64,000 bases of DNA from positions 1,922,001 through 1,986,000 of the forward strand of contig OX291545.1 in NCBI GenBank assembly GCA_946406115.1, read 5' to 3'. The stretch comes from Apoda limacodes (lineage: Eukaryota; Arthropoda; Insecta; Lepidoptera; Limacodidae). The position numbers were made by a program, and so were the translations under genes. Of the stretch, positions 46,135-57,231 are shown piece by piece. A model generated the notes under the pieces. The model saw only the letters and a program-made list of their open reading frames with translations, was not told the origin of the DNA and made no database searches. Each line of letters starts with the position of its first letter. Position 1 is the first letter of the stretch.

Positions 46135-46495
46135 AATAGTCTGGATTTTGCCCACCTGTGCGCGGGTGTAATATTAATGTATTATTTATATGATCTAAAT
46201 CTTACTGGTCTAGATTTGCCTAGATTCCCGTAAACCTACCTACAAAAGATACATATACCTATCTACAATCATATACTTGTACCGACCTATATTTTACTCT
46301 ATTAGTTATATTTTTGATTTCTTATATTTTCTTTTAGGAATAGTTATTTCTGCTATGTAGTTAGTTAGTTAGTAGTTAAGTTTATATTATGTGAACTCCG
46401 GCCTCGCCCAAAAACCTTATTAGGTTTATGCGAGTACGCGTCATGTACCTTTCTATGTTGTCTAGTATAAGTTTTTTTCAATAAATAAAAAAAAA
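46135..46495 (+). mobile_element. Probable LINE 3' untranslated end with A tail
   Basis: The segment ends cttattaggtttatgcgagt, then tttttttcaataaataaaaaa, a polyadenylation signal followed by an A run at 46481-46495. It interrupts the diverged repeat region. It has no coding part, so the family is not identified. Confidence 0.45.
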
Positions 46496-46559
46496 ACGAA
46501 AATACCTTATTAACGAATTAAACCGAATAACTACGTGAAGCTTCGGAAAAAAAGACAAG

Positions 46560-47229
46560 TTGACAGATTTCAACATTGAATTACAAAAAAACGGTACGTT
46601 TCACGATGAAAGTGTTTAGAATATTTTTTAAAGTATATCAAAAAAACCTTTAAAATGCGTTTTTTTAAAGTTCTCTTGCATAAAAACTAACGAAGTTATG
46701 ACGAAAATAAATTTAGTTTATATTTTTTTTACGAGAAAAATCAACAATGAAACGCATCTCATTACAAATGTACAAATGACTTTATCTTGACATGATGATG
46801 ATAAAAATGATCCAAAAGTTTGACCGATTTTAAATGCTTATTTTTGAAAAAACATATCAAAGTGAACGAGGTATTTTTAAAATATTCAAAAAAATTGCCT
46901 TATTTCAAATTAGCTCAAAAAATAAACCATATGCGTCAACATTGCAAGAGTACAAAAAGTTAGCATTTTCATTCAAAAATATTTTTTTTTTATTTTTTAC
47001 CGTAGCTTAAAAATTCTTCGAGATATGGCTTGTAAACCTTAGCATTGATACGAAATCAGGATCGCCCTTGAGCCCTTTCACCATTAACCTTTATAAAATT
47101 AAGGGTTTGAGAAATTTAAAACTTACATGAGCTTAAATAGGCGATGGAATTTCCTAGAAAATCCTTTTTTTTATCTCTCTAGGCCAAAATACATCCGATA
47201 AAAACTTAAAAAACCTAAAAGCATTAACT
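46560..47229. other. No gene seen
   Basis: AT-rich sequence with long A runs. It may include degraded parts of the LINE that follows. Confidence 0.4.
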
Positions 47230-47745
47230 TCGCAATACTTAATGAGAACAACGTAGAACAAACATATCTAATAGGACGTAAACGTCCAAAAAATTGGAGA
47301 AACCTAAGATATTTGAATTATTACGTAAAACCCAAATATAACAATGTATGCGGTAAAAGATCTATTCAATATTTGATCCCAAAAATAATAAATGATTTGC
47401 AAGGTGAAATACAAAACATGTATGTGATGAATGAGAAATCATTAAAAAGAAAATTAAAAATATATCTCACTAGTATTTTGTAAGATGTTAAGAATCGGAA
47501 GCATGCACTTTGATATAAATTGTATGTGTATATTTATATTTGTGTATATGTGTATATATGTGTGTATGTAGATATATATTTGTATGTATGTATGTGTATA
47601 TGTATAAATATATTTAGAATAAAATATATATACTCCATAGTTTTCTCACACCATAGTTAAGCCCATAGAGGTTTTTTTGATGTGAAATACTGTAAACATT
47701 GTATAATTTTTGAAATGTAATGGATAAATAAATAAAAAAAATATT
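47230..47745 (+). mobile_element. LINE 3' end (jockey/CR1-like) with microsatellite and A tail
   Basis: From 47269 the frame reads IGRKRPKNWRNLRYLNYYV, NNVCGKRSIQYLIPKIIN and, near the end, MNEKSLKRKLKIYLTSIL before TAA at 47481. The GKRSI.YLIPKI.N...K.KLK.YL pattern is the C-terminal tail of non-LTR retrotransposon proteins. A 3' untranslated part contains a tgta/tata microsatellite (about 47515-47620) and ends taaataaataaaaaaaa at about 47740. This piece is uninterrupted, so it may be younger than its neighbours, but the catalytic domains are absent. Confidence 0.75.
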
Positions 47746-47837
47746 TCGGAGCAGCTAGATTTTGGAGCAGAGAAATGCGTATACTATACATGTATAAGTA
47801 CTAATAGTGTTCTCATCATTGGCACTTGGTGAAGGGG

Positions 47838-47890
47838 TCTTGTGTGTGTGTGTGTGTGTGTGTATGTATATGTATGTATTATATATATGT
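47838..47890. repeat. (tg)n/(ta)n microsatellite
   Basis: A run of about 11 gt dinucleotides is followed by gtatgtatatgtatg and a short ta tract. It makes an artificial Cys/Val-rich reading frame at 47826-48011. Confidence 0.9.
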
Positions 47891-47989
47891 AGCGTTTCCC
47901 CCCCTTCACAAACTCAACGCGCGGCAAGACCAATATCTACCAGCCGAGCCCAAAGAAAATAACATTGTAATTTTTTTTACTCCCTTCTT

Positions 47990-48446
47990 CCTGGTGAGAT
48001 GTAATTTTTAAGGGATGAAAATTGGCAAATACATGTTCTGAGATAATAAACTCAAACAAATTAATAATTTGTTTTAATGAAGCATCATATCTTAAAAAAA
48101 AAGTTTTGAAGATATTTTTTGTATTTTAATGAAATAGGGGTGGTGTTTAGGGGATGAAAACTAATTATAACAATCCCCTTAAGATATCTACGTTTTTTAT
48201 ATAATAATTTATCAAAAGAAGAAATAAATATATCGAAAAATTGTGGTTTTTTTTTTTCAATTTTATGTCAAAAAGGGTGTTTTAAAAGGGCGTAAGGAAT
48301 AAAATAGGGGGTTGAAAAATCACAAATAGTTTTTAAAACTATATAATTATCATTAATCAAAAGCTTTATACGTTTTTTCATTCCTTAAATGCCTATATTT
48401 GTGAATTCATCATTTTTTGTCAATTAGGGGTAGTTTTCACCCCTAA
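47990..48446. repeat. Degenerate periodic repeat with ggggatgaaaa motif
   Basis: The motif recurs as agggatgaaaattgg (48011), aggggatgaaaacta (48149) and agggggttgaaaaat (48306), then inverted as gttttcacccctaag (48433), at spacings of about 130-155 bp. The last pairs with ttaggggt (48424) to form an 8-bp-stem hairpin. This looks like an old internally repetitive element. Confidence 0.45.
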
Positions 48447-48818
48447 GAGTCAACCCATAGGCATAGGGTAGATTTTGAAGTGGATGGTAAGTAGAGCTTA
48501 ATCCCAAATTTTGAAGAAAATCCATCTTTCTTGAAAGAATTGCGAGGTTGTACCATCTTTTTACCGTCATTTGCTGGACTACTGATGCGGCATACCTTCC
48601 AGTGGTTGAGGACCTTCCTCCTTTTCCTCAATTACCACCTTTTGTGAACGCTTGCGTTGTTCCATCCCGCAGTTTTGAGCACCCTTTAGAAGCCCACCAT
48701 TGACCGTTTTTTCATATGTGATTCGTTCCTTGAGTCCTTGCAGTAGAACGCTGGCTGGTAAAACGCTGGAACGTAACAGATAATATAAGTTTCTATTACG
48801 TTCTACGCTTTTCAACAT
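48443..48818 (-). CDS. Unidentified open-frame pair, possibly one broken gene
   Basis: Two overlapping minus-strand frames lie in sequence that is more balanced in base composition than its flanks. The upstream one (48818 down to 48579) reads VLLQGLKERITYEKT then QRKRSQKVVIEEKEEG. The downstream one (48631 down to 48443) reads MVQPRNSFKKDGFSSKFG. A frameshift near 48590-48620 would join them. Basic and acidic stretches are visible, but no domain is recognised. It could be a gag-like or ORF1-like piece of a mobile element, a gene fragment, or chance. Confidence 0.25.
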
Positions 48819-48819
48819 T

Positions 48820-49821
48820 TGCCGTATCCGAATTTTGTTTTTATTTATTCACACCTTCAAAACAAAACTGGAATCGTAGCAATTTCAAGAAACAGGGAGA
48901 ACGAGGCCTTGATAGAAATTTGAATAAAATAAATTTATTTTAACACGGCTCGTGCTTATCGCGTTCTTAATCGATTGTTGCTAAAAAATAGATTGATCCT
49001 TTATTGCATTTTTTTTTTATTTTGCCTTATTACTTATTGGGTTTGGGTTTTTTAAAAGCAATTGTTTTAGAATCTAATTATCTTTTGAAGAATATAATAA
49101 TTTTGAAGCTAAATGTGCTATCGCGAAATTCCCTCACTAACTTATCATAAAGTTCCTAGGGTATCTAACCCACTAACACTAATACAGTTGCGGTTTTTGA
49201 AGCTTTGAAGACAGCATGAGAATCTCTCTCAACATTAATATCAAGTTTAAATTATGTGGAACAATCATTAACTTTGAGTAAAACTTGCCTTTTTGTCTTG
49301 ACACATCAGCTGTGTTAGTAATTGCCCCGAGTTAAAAGATGATTAAGATAAATAGTGTACATGAAAAATGTTAAACCTTTTTGCCAGTGCATTTGTGCTA
49401 ACTATATTACTTCGTGACGAACTGGCCAACAGCATCTTCAAGTGGATGTAGCTTTTGGTCCTAGCAGGGTCCGATCACACCGCTAGGCATGACCAACGTG
49501 ATATTTTCATTCCGTATAACTATTATGAGTTAAAGTTTTACGTAGTTTTCAAAACTAATAACAGATGGCGCTTTCATTGGTATTATGAAAAATATAGCTA
49601 AAATTTCTTTGGCCTTATATTTACTTTATATTAATAAAAGTAACATATTATTAGCCAGCAAAGTAACTGAGTGTAATTAAGAGCTCTACACATCCAGACC
49701 GACCAGATTTCATGGATTCTGTAAGCTTGATATTGCTTATGTACCTATATTCCGTGCCTTGATAATATCGGTTCCGCCGTACATAGGTAGGTACCCACTT
49801 TTTGTACCCCATTAGTAGTTT
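48820..49821. other. No gene seen
   Basis: AT-rich. A balanced patch at 49425-49500 (containing ctagcagggtccgatcacac) is not identified. Confidence 0.4.
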
Positions 49822-49987
49822 CATGGTCGTAGCCAGGGAGGCAGGCTTGGCTAGGAGGGGGCAGACCTGATAGAAAATGTCATTTTAATATAGTAAACAT
49901 GTTCCTTTTGAGCCAATTCCTTCAGGTAATGGGCACCTGGGGGGGGGGGCAGCTGCCCCCCTCTGTCTGTACCTCGCTACGCCCATG
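49822..49987. mobile_element. MITE-like element, 166 bp
   Basis: The ends are catggtcgtagccaggg and, reversed, catgggcgtagcgaggt, an imperfect inverted terminal repeat of about 17 bp. The interior has an 11-G run leading into an 18-bp perfect palindrome ggggggcagctgcccccc at 49944-49961. The word cgtagccaggg at an element end recurs in short non-autonomous repeats of many invertebrates. No clear target duplication was found. Confidence 0.55.
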
Positions 49988-50524
49988 AGAAGTTTATTTA
50001 TTTCATAAAATCGTTTAAAAAAATATACTTTACTTGAAAGATTATTGAAATTATTTATTCGAAAAAGAATCAATGTCCAGTCGAGAACGGTTTCCAATTT
50101 CAATTTACGAGGGAGATGCTATAAAATGAGCACGTGATCACATCCAGACAAATGGCCAACATGCTTATAGGCTTCAATACAAAGGCGAACAACTCGCAAA
50201 CGTTGTCGGACGAAAGCATGCCAGCAGATTGAAACACTTGATTTTATTCCGAGTGGCCAAAATAGAAATAGATCTACTTCTTATCCCCTGTGATTAAACG
50301 TTTGATGGATGTAAATAGACTAATTTTAATAGAGAACCACAATTGTGGGCAGTGGATTTAGAAAGGAGGAATCCCACCAGAAAAATTTTCATGTAAAATG
50401 TTGCCAAGACGAGACATATGGCTCGCACTGTCAAAAAGTTATCGAATATCATGTAGAGCCTTTTTTTAGATATCAATTAAATCTAGAGTATAAGAGCTAT
50501 GCAGTTGAAACTTTATATCTACAC
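49988..50524. other. Family F repeat copy 2 and unassigned sequence
   Basis: 50080-50165 carries gagaacggtttccaatttca, atttacgagggagatgctat and gagcacgtgatcacatccag, matching 29005-29095. The open frames at 50294-50527 lie on both strands of a balanced patch and are not identified. Confidence 0.45.
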
Positions 50525-51080
50525 TAATATTATAAAGAGGAAAGATTTGATTGTTTGTATTGAATAGGCTCCGAAACTACTGTACTAATTTGAAAAAAAA
50601 TTTTACCTTTAACATTATCCCTGATGAACATAGGCTACTTTTTACCACGGGAAAATGCTTCATTCCTACGGGAAAACGGGAAATAGGACAACGGGTAGTA
50701 AGAATTATCCTTCCGTACTTATTTTTTTCACATAACTTCTAAACGGCTAAACCGATTAGGTTGAAATATTATAAGGGTATTTCGATGGTTTCCTGGATGA
50801 TTTAAAAATTTACAATTGTACCCGGTAGGTGGAGCTGCTGTCGGTATGTCAACAACTAAACGGCTTGACCTTTTAGGTTGAAATTTTATATGTGTATTTC
50901 CATGGTTTCACAGACAGGAATGTATTATGCCTACTTAAGCTATCTTTCTATCTATACTGATATTACAAAGGCGAAAGATTTGATTGTTTGTTTTTTTTCT
51001 ATAATTGGGGAGTTGCCGTAATTATCCTACACCGATAACCAAATTTAGGGCGGGCAAAGCCGCTGGCAGAAGCTAGGGTT
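50525..51080 (+). repeat. Dispersed repeat, local family B, long copy
   Basis: It starts actaatattataaagaggaa then agatttgattgtttgta, passes a gggaaaacgggaaatagga block, tatttcgatggtttcctgga and ggtaggtggagctgctgtcg, then restarts with tattacaaaggcgaaagatt and ends agggcgggcaaagccgctgg then cagaagctag. The internal restart of the head sequence is shared with the copy at 56278-56752, so both derive from one already rearranged source. Confidence 0.75.
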
Positions 51081-52884
51081 TAATAAGTCTACCATTCATG
51101 ACATCATATCCTGTGAATTTTGTTTACCTGGAATAATCTAAACCCAAGTTATGAGGGTTAAAAAAAACGACGAAGCGTTTGGTCCCTAATTGTCGTTTAA
51201 AGAGGTTTACGTGACAGTAAAAACAAGGGTTACGCGATCGGTAACTATAATTAATAATAAACTATAATTAATAAAAAAAATCTTCGACGTATTTAGAAAA
51301 TTAACGCTAAACCACAGCAAAGAAAAGTGCGGAAAAAACTTATTAACGCTGGAGATGTGGTGAGCTCTGGTCTGCACTCGTTTACTGAAAAGGAAAACAA
51401 GGTATTTTAATTTTTCTCTTGTGATTCTTTTTAATGAAACAAATACCTGAGCGAACAATTTTATTTGCATTTCATAATAATCTTATAATCTAAACCTACA
51501 ATATTACTCATGAATTTAATATAAAAATTTGTTTGTTCTTTTTATGAACGTGTCTGTCAGAGTGGAATTTAGATAATTTCATTTTAACTTCAAGAAAACA
51601 GACTTATTTTTCCAGGTTAAACTACGTGTTTATAAAATTTTCAAATACTATATTCGGTCATTTTATTTTTAGTATATGAAATGAAACTATGTTATTTTTT
51701 TATTTTTTTTTATTTTATTTTTTTATTTCATATTATATATACTTAGATTAAAATTTAACTTTATCGACGTTGTGATCGATACCAAGGAGTGACTATTTGA
51801 ACATGATCGAACTAAAATAAGTAGTTTTTTATGCAATTATTGTAAATGTGAGTACTTTTAAGAACGATCGAGTGTTAGCTTATGCAACCGATTTTCACAA
51901 TAGCTTATCACAAGTGTTCAAGAGACAAAATTCGAACATCTTTTTATACTCATAGCATACAATACTTTTTATGCGGCCAAAAAAAAATGTGATGATTGTA
52001 AAAAATCAGTACTTGGTTGGTACTTTACAATTCTGTAATTCTTTATTGTACAATACAATACAATATATTAATTATTAACACAAAGACAAAAGAAAACTTA
52101 TAAGTACAAAGGCGAGCTTACGAACTAAAGTCTGGTCTGGCCTGGTTTACATTTTATTTTCATTTGTATTTACGATTAATATTTTGCTTGTAGAAAAATA
52201 TTACTTCATACAAGAAAGTCTTATGCCCTAACTATCAGGTACATGGAACGTGGTCAAGACTAACAAACGCAGCTCTCCAGTGAAACAAATTTTGGCGCAA
52301 CAATATCATAATAAAAGAATATCTTCTTTAGTTAAATTGTAGTTGATTATTTATATGTATTATTACATTTTTTTTATTTGACAAAAAGAAATATTTAATT
52401 GTTTATGCCATTAGAAGTATAAAATGTAGTATTGTTTTTACACTTGTGAACGTTACGGTTTCGTTGTTAATAAAATCATCTACAGTTAGCTGCTTTCTTT
52501 TCCCTTTACAGCTTGGCATTCACAACACGTGCTGGAAAATACGGTAAAATAAACCAACCACGTCCCTGAGGGGTGTGGTCCACACCGCAGTGAGAGTGCA
52601 GCATCATTTATCACCTTCGGGTCATGGAGGTCTTATTCTTTTCCATTATTGTGAACAGTGATACCTGTATAATACAACACGTATAATATATATCTAATAC
52701 TGCTAGATACTAAGAATTTACCAAAAATATCTATGTACTATTGTAATACAATGGAATTTACTTTGTTAAGTTGGTACTTCTGGAGGCGGCAGATAAGCGG
52801 GCCTACCTGATGACATACTGTAATAAAAAAACTACATACTATTAGAATACAATACCAAAATCAATAAAAATATATTTTCACGTC
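51081..52884. other. No gene seen
   Basis: AT-rich. 52541-52640 is more balanced and has an inverted pair ggtgtgg-t-ccacacc at 52576; it may be a distal part of the BEL/Pao copy that follows, but no motif confirms this. Confidence 0.35.
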
Positions 52885-53270
52885 GGCTAAACCCTTTCAT
52901 TGATGAGTCCGGTCCTACGCGTTAGAGATAAGCTTCAGTATTCTAAATTCCCTCATGGGGTCCATCACCCCCTCTTGCTTCCAAAGTTCAGTCAATTGAT
53001 CACCTTTCTTTTCCGGGACCGTCACATAAAGAACTCTTACACGCGTTTATCAGTGCTCCTCACTACTCCTCAACGAGAGTTTTGGATCCGCTCCGCACGC
53101 AGAGCTAATCGCGTTGTGTTAAATGATGTGCTACCGTCTTCGTTCTCTTATAATGCAACTTCATATGGTGGACCTCCCATATCGAGTTGCAGAATGCATG
53201 CCGGCCGTTTTCCGGGCCCAAGCACTCCCCACAGACCACATACGGTAGGGACACCACAAATTAAATAAAT
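52885..53270 (+). mobile_element. BEL/Pao retrotransposon integrase remnant
   Basis: After FIDES in one frame, a 122-codon open frame reads LRVRDKLQYSKFPHGVHHPL and LLPKFSQL, then RDRHIKNS, then TPQREFWIRSARRANRVV. A second frame further on gives DLPYRVAECMPAVF. The order (LRV.GRL..S..P....HP.LLPK, then H....H, then FWI.SAR...R.V, then DLP..RV.E.RPF) is that of the zinc-binding region at the start of BEL/Pao LTR-retrotransposon integrase. The cysteine pair is lost to frameshift, and no catalytic core or LTRs are seen. Confidence 0.75.
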
Positions 53271-54232
53271 TTAGCTATGTACCAAACAGTGGCGATTAGG
53301 TTATGAGCAGGACGAGTGTTGAGTCGCATATTCAACAATTGATTTTCCCTATCAATTTCACTAATTAATATTTTTTTTCCTGATGACCATCCCCGCTAAT
53401 GCTATGGGGTTAATATTATTCTATCGCTGGTCCTCTTTTTACCGCTTACAAGTTTAAATGGTAATTTACGACCTATGGAATATTTTTAAGCCGTATTAGT
53501 CCAAATACCCTGCATCAGAAGCAGTGTTGTGTCAGCAATACTGTCACGCACTGAAGTTGTTCATGAAAAGAGGGTTGACCCTACATTATAAATTATTATG
53601 TGGGTGTTTATTAATTTTTTTGGGGATAAAAATCGTGAAAACATAAAAAAACACTAGAAATCGCAAAACAAATAATTCATTTTATTAATTTAACAAATAA
53701 TAACAATGTTGTAGACTGTAAAGTGTTTACCCTCCATTTTGACAATTAGGCTCATATAATTTATTACATAATATTATATTTCTAAAGTCTCAAATCTTAA
53801 TATACATGCCTATTTTGTTTTATATACTTGTTTAGAATTCACTTTTTGAAAACATATTCTTTAAATTCAAAGTTATTGTAACCACAATGATTCAACTGAA
53901 CGGGTCGTATAGAAGGTATCGTGGATAGAATTAATCACTCCCTAAGGGCTCAGTTACTCTGACAGTACACAAACTAACATGAAACGGGTGTGGTCAGCAT
54001 TCAAAACTTTGCTCAAATTAGATTAGTCTCAAACAACCCGCTCTAATACATATATAGTTACTGTAAAACATCTTCGGAATGTTATTTGTGATATCGACTG
54101 GGCGAATTTAATGCATAAATTGATTATCCTCTAAATAAATAAATAAAAAATAATGTGATAAATTAAAAGAAAACTAACAAAAATTAAAAACAAATTTTAC
54201 ATGAATCGGTATATAATGAATACATAATGAAT
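53256..54232. other. No gene seen
   Basis: Mixed sequence after the BEL/Pao remnant. No LTR-like direct repeat was found. Confidence 0.4.
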
Positions 54233-54470
54233 GAAAAAAGTCGGTGTTAGCCTAGTGGTCTCGATTTCTACGCCTCACTTTCGGAGGAGAAAAGGTTCGA
54301 TCCAGGCATGTACCTATGAATCTCGATCTATATAGTAAATAGTTGTGAAGGAAAAGATCGTTAGGAAACCTGCATACAAAAAAAAAACAAGGAGGAAGGT
54401 CTTCATTCCGCACTGGGCCTATAACCCAAATCGCCCCCGCCCTAGGCTGGTAACATTGTACAACAAATGT
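54233..54470 (+). mobile_element. tRNA-derived SINE, local family S2, copy 2
   Basis: The head has an A-box block gttagcctagtggtctcg (54245) and a B-box block aaaggttcgatccagg (54292) at tRNA-like spacing. The body follows with gaaggaaaagatcgttagga, aacctgcatac, an A run, then ttcattccgcactgggccta. The body matches 31135-31345. It is an RNA polymerase III-type promoter in a non-coding element, not a tRNA gene, because the acceptor stem is not formed. Confidence 0.8.
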
Positions 54471-54649
54471 AAAATATAAAATACTAACTACTCACGAGCA
54501 AAGAAAGTTCAGTTCTACCTTTTTCACAATTTACGAAAATAAAGTCTCAGCTTGTATACCTTATATATGTATTTAAATTTTTGTTTCACTAAAGTAGATA
54601 TTCACATACACTATGGTGTATACCATGTGGGACGTATTACATAAACGAG

Positions 54650-54683
54650 TTTGCATTGCAGATTGCTTTCAGTGCAATGCAAA
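54650..54683. repeat. 11-bp-stem hairpin
   Basis: tttgcattgca (54650-54660) and its exact complement (54673-54683) are separated by 12 bases. It lies just left of the MITE-like element at 54701 and may be part of it. Confidence 0.7.
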
Positions 54684-54700
54684 TACTAATAGGTGCCGTC

Positions 54701-54797
54701 CATTGTACACTGTGGGACAAAAACACGACGGCTGTGACAAATTGAATTTTGATAGAGGCGCTTGTGAGCCTGCGGTTTTGTCCCTCAGTGCACACTG
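54701..54797. mobile_element. Very short MITE-like element, 97 bp
   Basis: The left end cattgtacactgtgggacaa and the right end, reversed, cagtgtgcactgagggacaa match at all but three or four positions over about 22 bp. The overlapping 75-codon Cys-rich frame (54613-54840) is produced by these repeats and is not supported as a gene. Confidence 0.5.
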
Positions 54798-55257
54798 TGT
54801 GTTGTGTTTATGGTATGATATCTCTCCTCTTTATACTTAACATTTCATTATATACAAAATTAATACATAATAATTTGGTTATATACAATAACCTTTTACT
54901 GTATACAGTATTACAGTACTCGTACCAGTTTTGATAAAAAACTATGTAGATTGGTTTTTTCTTTGTTGGTTTGTTAAAAAAGATTTTAGTAATTTATTTT
55001 CACGAAGTTTGGAATAAACGCATAATGTTTTAAATGTGCAGTCGGGTCTCCACCGCAAGATGCAAGGTATTCTCAAGGAAGACCCTGACTATACGCATCT
55101 GGTCGTTTTAGTTACCATCAATGAATAGGTAAAATATGGCGGCACTCTTACTATGAAAATGTTAAAAACCCCTCGAAAGTTGCTGTTTACTACGCTTTCC
55201 GTCATCGGAGTTGGTAAATGAATTGAAAAAAATTTATTCATGGAATTGTATAATTTT
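54798..55257. other. No gene seen
   Basis: A patch at 55040-55095 reads SGLHRKMQGILKEDPDYTHL in one frame behind an acceptor-like tgtgcag. It is too short to call an exon. Confidence 0.3.
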
Positions 55258-55345
55258 TTTTTTATACCTACCACTAAAGTGGTGATCCGCCTGATGGTAA
55301 GCGGTCACCGTGGCCTATGGACGCTTGCAACACCAGAAGTATCAC
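55258..55345 (-). mobile_element. LINE 3' end, local family G, copy 3
   Basis: The plus strand has a T run, ctaccactaaagtggtgatc, then ccgcctgatggtaagcggtc and accgtggcctatggacgctt. Only the last 90 bases of the element are kept, with a short deletion of the usual aacaagccta block. Confidence 0.65.
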
Positions 55346-56277
55346 TCTCCAGAAGTATGTTACTTTTAATACCTAAATATTACTAATTAGGTTGCAAAGA
55401 ATCATAAGGCTTCCCCCCAACGAAATACTCCAGGTTCAAGGCATGATTGTAGCGCAGTGATGACACTGTTGCTAAAAGGGGCCATTTAGCGATGACTTTC
55501 AGTCAGAACTATGTGTAATTTAGTTTTCTCACGAGGAAACTTCTTAGTGAATTATTTTTTCCTATAGTACCTACTCATTAAACTTCGTAATACATAATTG
55601 TAACAACATTGACGTTAAAATTGTAATTTTTTTTAAAGTATCCTTTTTTCCTGCTATTTAATACTGGAACCACTGTATAATCAAAAACTCTAATAGTAGA
55701 AAACATGCTTTAATAGAATGAGTTATAATTACACTCAAGAAGCTTACGATATATTATGCATGAAATAAACATTAAAATCATTAATGTCTTTCTAAGTGTA
55801 AGCTATGCGATATACCTACTAAAAGGGGTCGTGCTCTGAGCACTTAGCTCCGTCAGGGCTTGTCCCAGTTACTGTGATATAAATTCTTATTGTAGAAGAC
55901 GGGTAAAGTGACTGTTTTGCATATTGCATACACAATACACTGTGGTTATCGCTACGCTAATTTTAATGCTTCTCATTAATAGCATGTGGAGACCGCGCTC
56001 TTGTATTTAGTAACCATTACAGCAGTTGGCTAATGTAATGTTAGTATACCATTTGACAGTTGATTGATTATATCTGATTGATGTGTATGGTTATTTACAC
56101 TACATTTGCTCGAAAAGAAGAACCCACGTTATGGTGCCAGGGCCATCTGTGGAAATACTCGTATATGTAAACTATTTTTTCTTAAATATTTTTTTAAGTC
56201 TTTTAAAAATGTTACTGTCCACTACCTTTTTTTTTCGGACAAAATAAATGTTTAAGCTTGTTAAAAGTGTAGTAGTC
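55346..56277. other. No gene seen
   Basis: Unassigned AT-rich sequence. Confidence 0.4.
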
Positions 56278-56752
56278 TATACTTATATTTTATAGAGGAA
56301 AGATTTGATTGTTTATTTGTTTGTATTTGAAAAATTCTTTTACCATTAGAAGCCGACACTGATGAACAAAGACTACTTTTTACCGCGGGAAAATGCTACA
56401 TTGCTACGAGAAAACGGGTAATAGGACAGTCGTAAGAATTATCCTTCCGTATATTCCTAATTCCTGATCCGATTGGGTTGAAATTTTATATGGGTATTTC
56501 GATGGTTTTCTGGATGATTTAAAAATACAACTCGGTAGGTGGCGCTGCTGTTAGTATGTCAACTATTAAAGGGCTTGACCGATTGGGTTGAAATTTTGTA
56601 TGTGTATTTCCATGGTTTCACAGACACGAATGTATTATGCCATTAAAGAGGAAAGATTTGATTGTTTGTTTTTTTTCTATAATTGAGGAGTTGCCGTAAG
56701 AATCTACGCCGATAACGAAATTTAGGGCGGGCGAAGCCGCTGGCAGAAGCTA
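56278..56752 (+). repeat. Dispersed repeat, local family B, second long copy
   Basis: It has agaggaaagatttgattgtt, tttaccgcgggaaaatgcta, ggtatttcgatggttttctg and cggtaggtggcgctgctgtt, then a restart at 56645 (aaagaggaaagatttgattg), ending agggcgggcgaagccgctgg then cagaagctag. It aligns along its length with 50525-51080. Confidence 0.75.
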
Positions 56753-57034
56753 GTTACCTATATATCTGCAAGTCGCAAAAATAAATTTGCACGATTTTAC
56801 AAATTAGTGAACGAAATTTAGATTTAGTAGTTTTTTTAATGTAGGTTTGTACCTAATAATTATTGAAAAACCCAAAATACCATGATTTATGTACCTATGG
56901 TCGATATTAATACTACTCTACATCTATAATACTTAGTGGTAGGTACCGAAGAGTCTTTAGAAATCAGATTCATCAACTGTGAAAAAATGAATATAAATTT
57001 CAATTAAATTTTTCCTTTTTCCCTCTTTAAGTAC

Positions 57035-57200
57035 ATTTTTTTTTTTATATCACTAAGGTGGCAAACAAGCTTACGGTCCGCCTGATGGTAAGCGGTCACT
57101 TTCATAAATCTAATAACTTCTTTCTTGAAGAACCCCATACTACAGTCCTTGGAGAAAACCTTGGCAGGGAGCTCATTCCACAACCCAAGCGTTCATACTA
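57035..57200 (-). mobile_element. LINE 3' end, local family G, copy 4
   Basis: A T run is followed by tatcactaaggtggcaaaca, agcttacggtccgcctgatg, gtaagcggtcac, then a deletion and gaagaaccccatactacag, ccttggcagggagctcattc and cacaacccaagcg. The reversed frame contains NELPAKVFSKDCSMGFFKKE, the best preserved of the five family G tails. Confidence 0.75.
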
Positions 57201-57231
57201 ATAAACTAACTCATAAAGCACTATGTGAGAA

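Noticed and set aside
47826..48011. 61-codon frame with CVCVCVCV
   Set aside because: Produced by the (tg)n microsatellite.
54245..54310. tRNA gene
   Set aside because: A and B boxes are present but the acceptor and anticodon stems do not form; the body matches another copy, so it is a SINE.
54613..54840. 75-codon cysteine-rich frame resembling a small secreted peptide
   Set aside because: No signal peptide is present, and the cysteines come from a short inverted-repeat element at 54701-54797.
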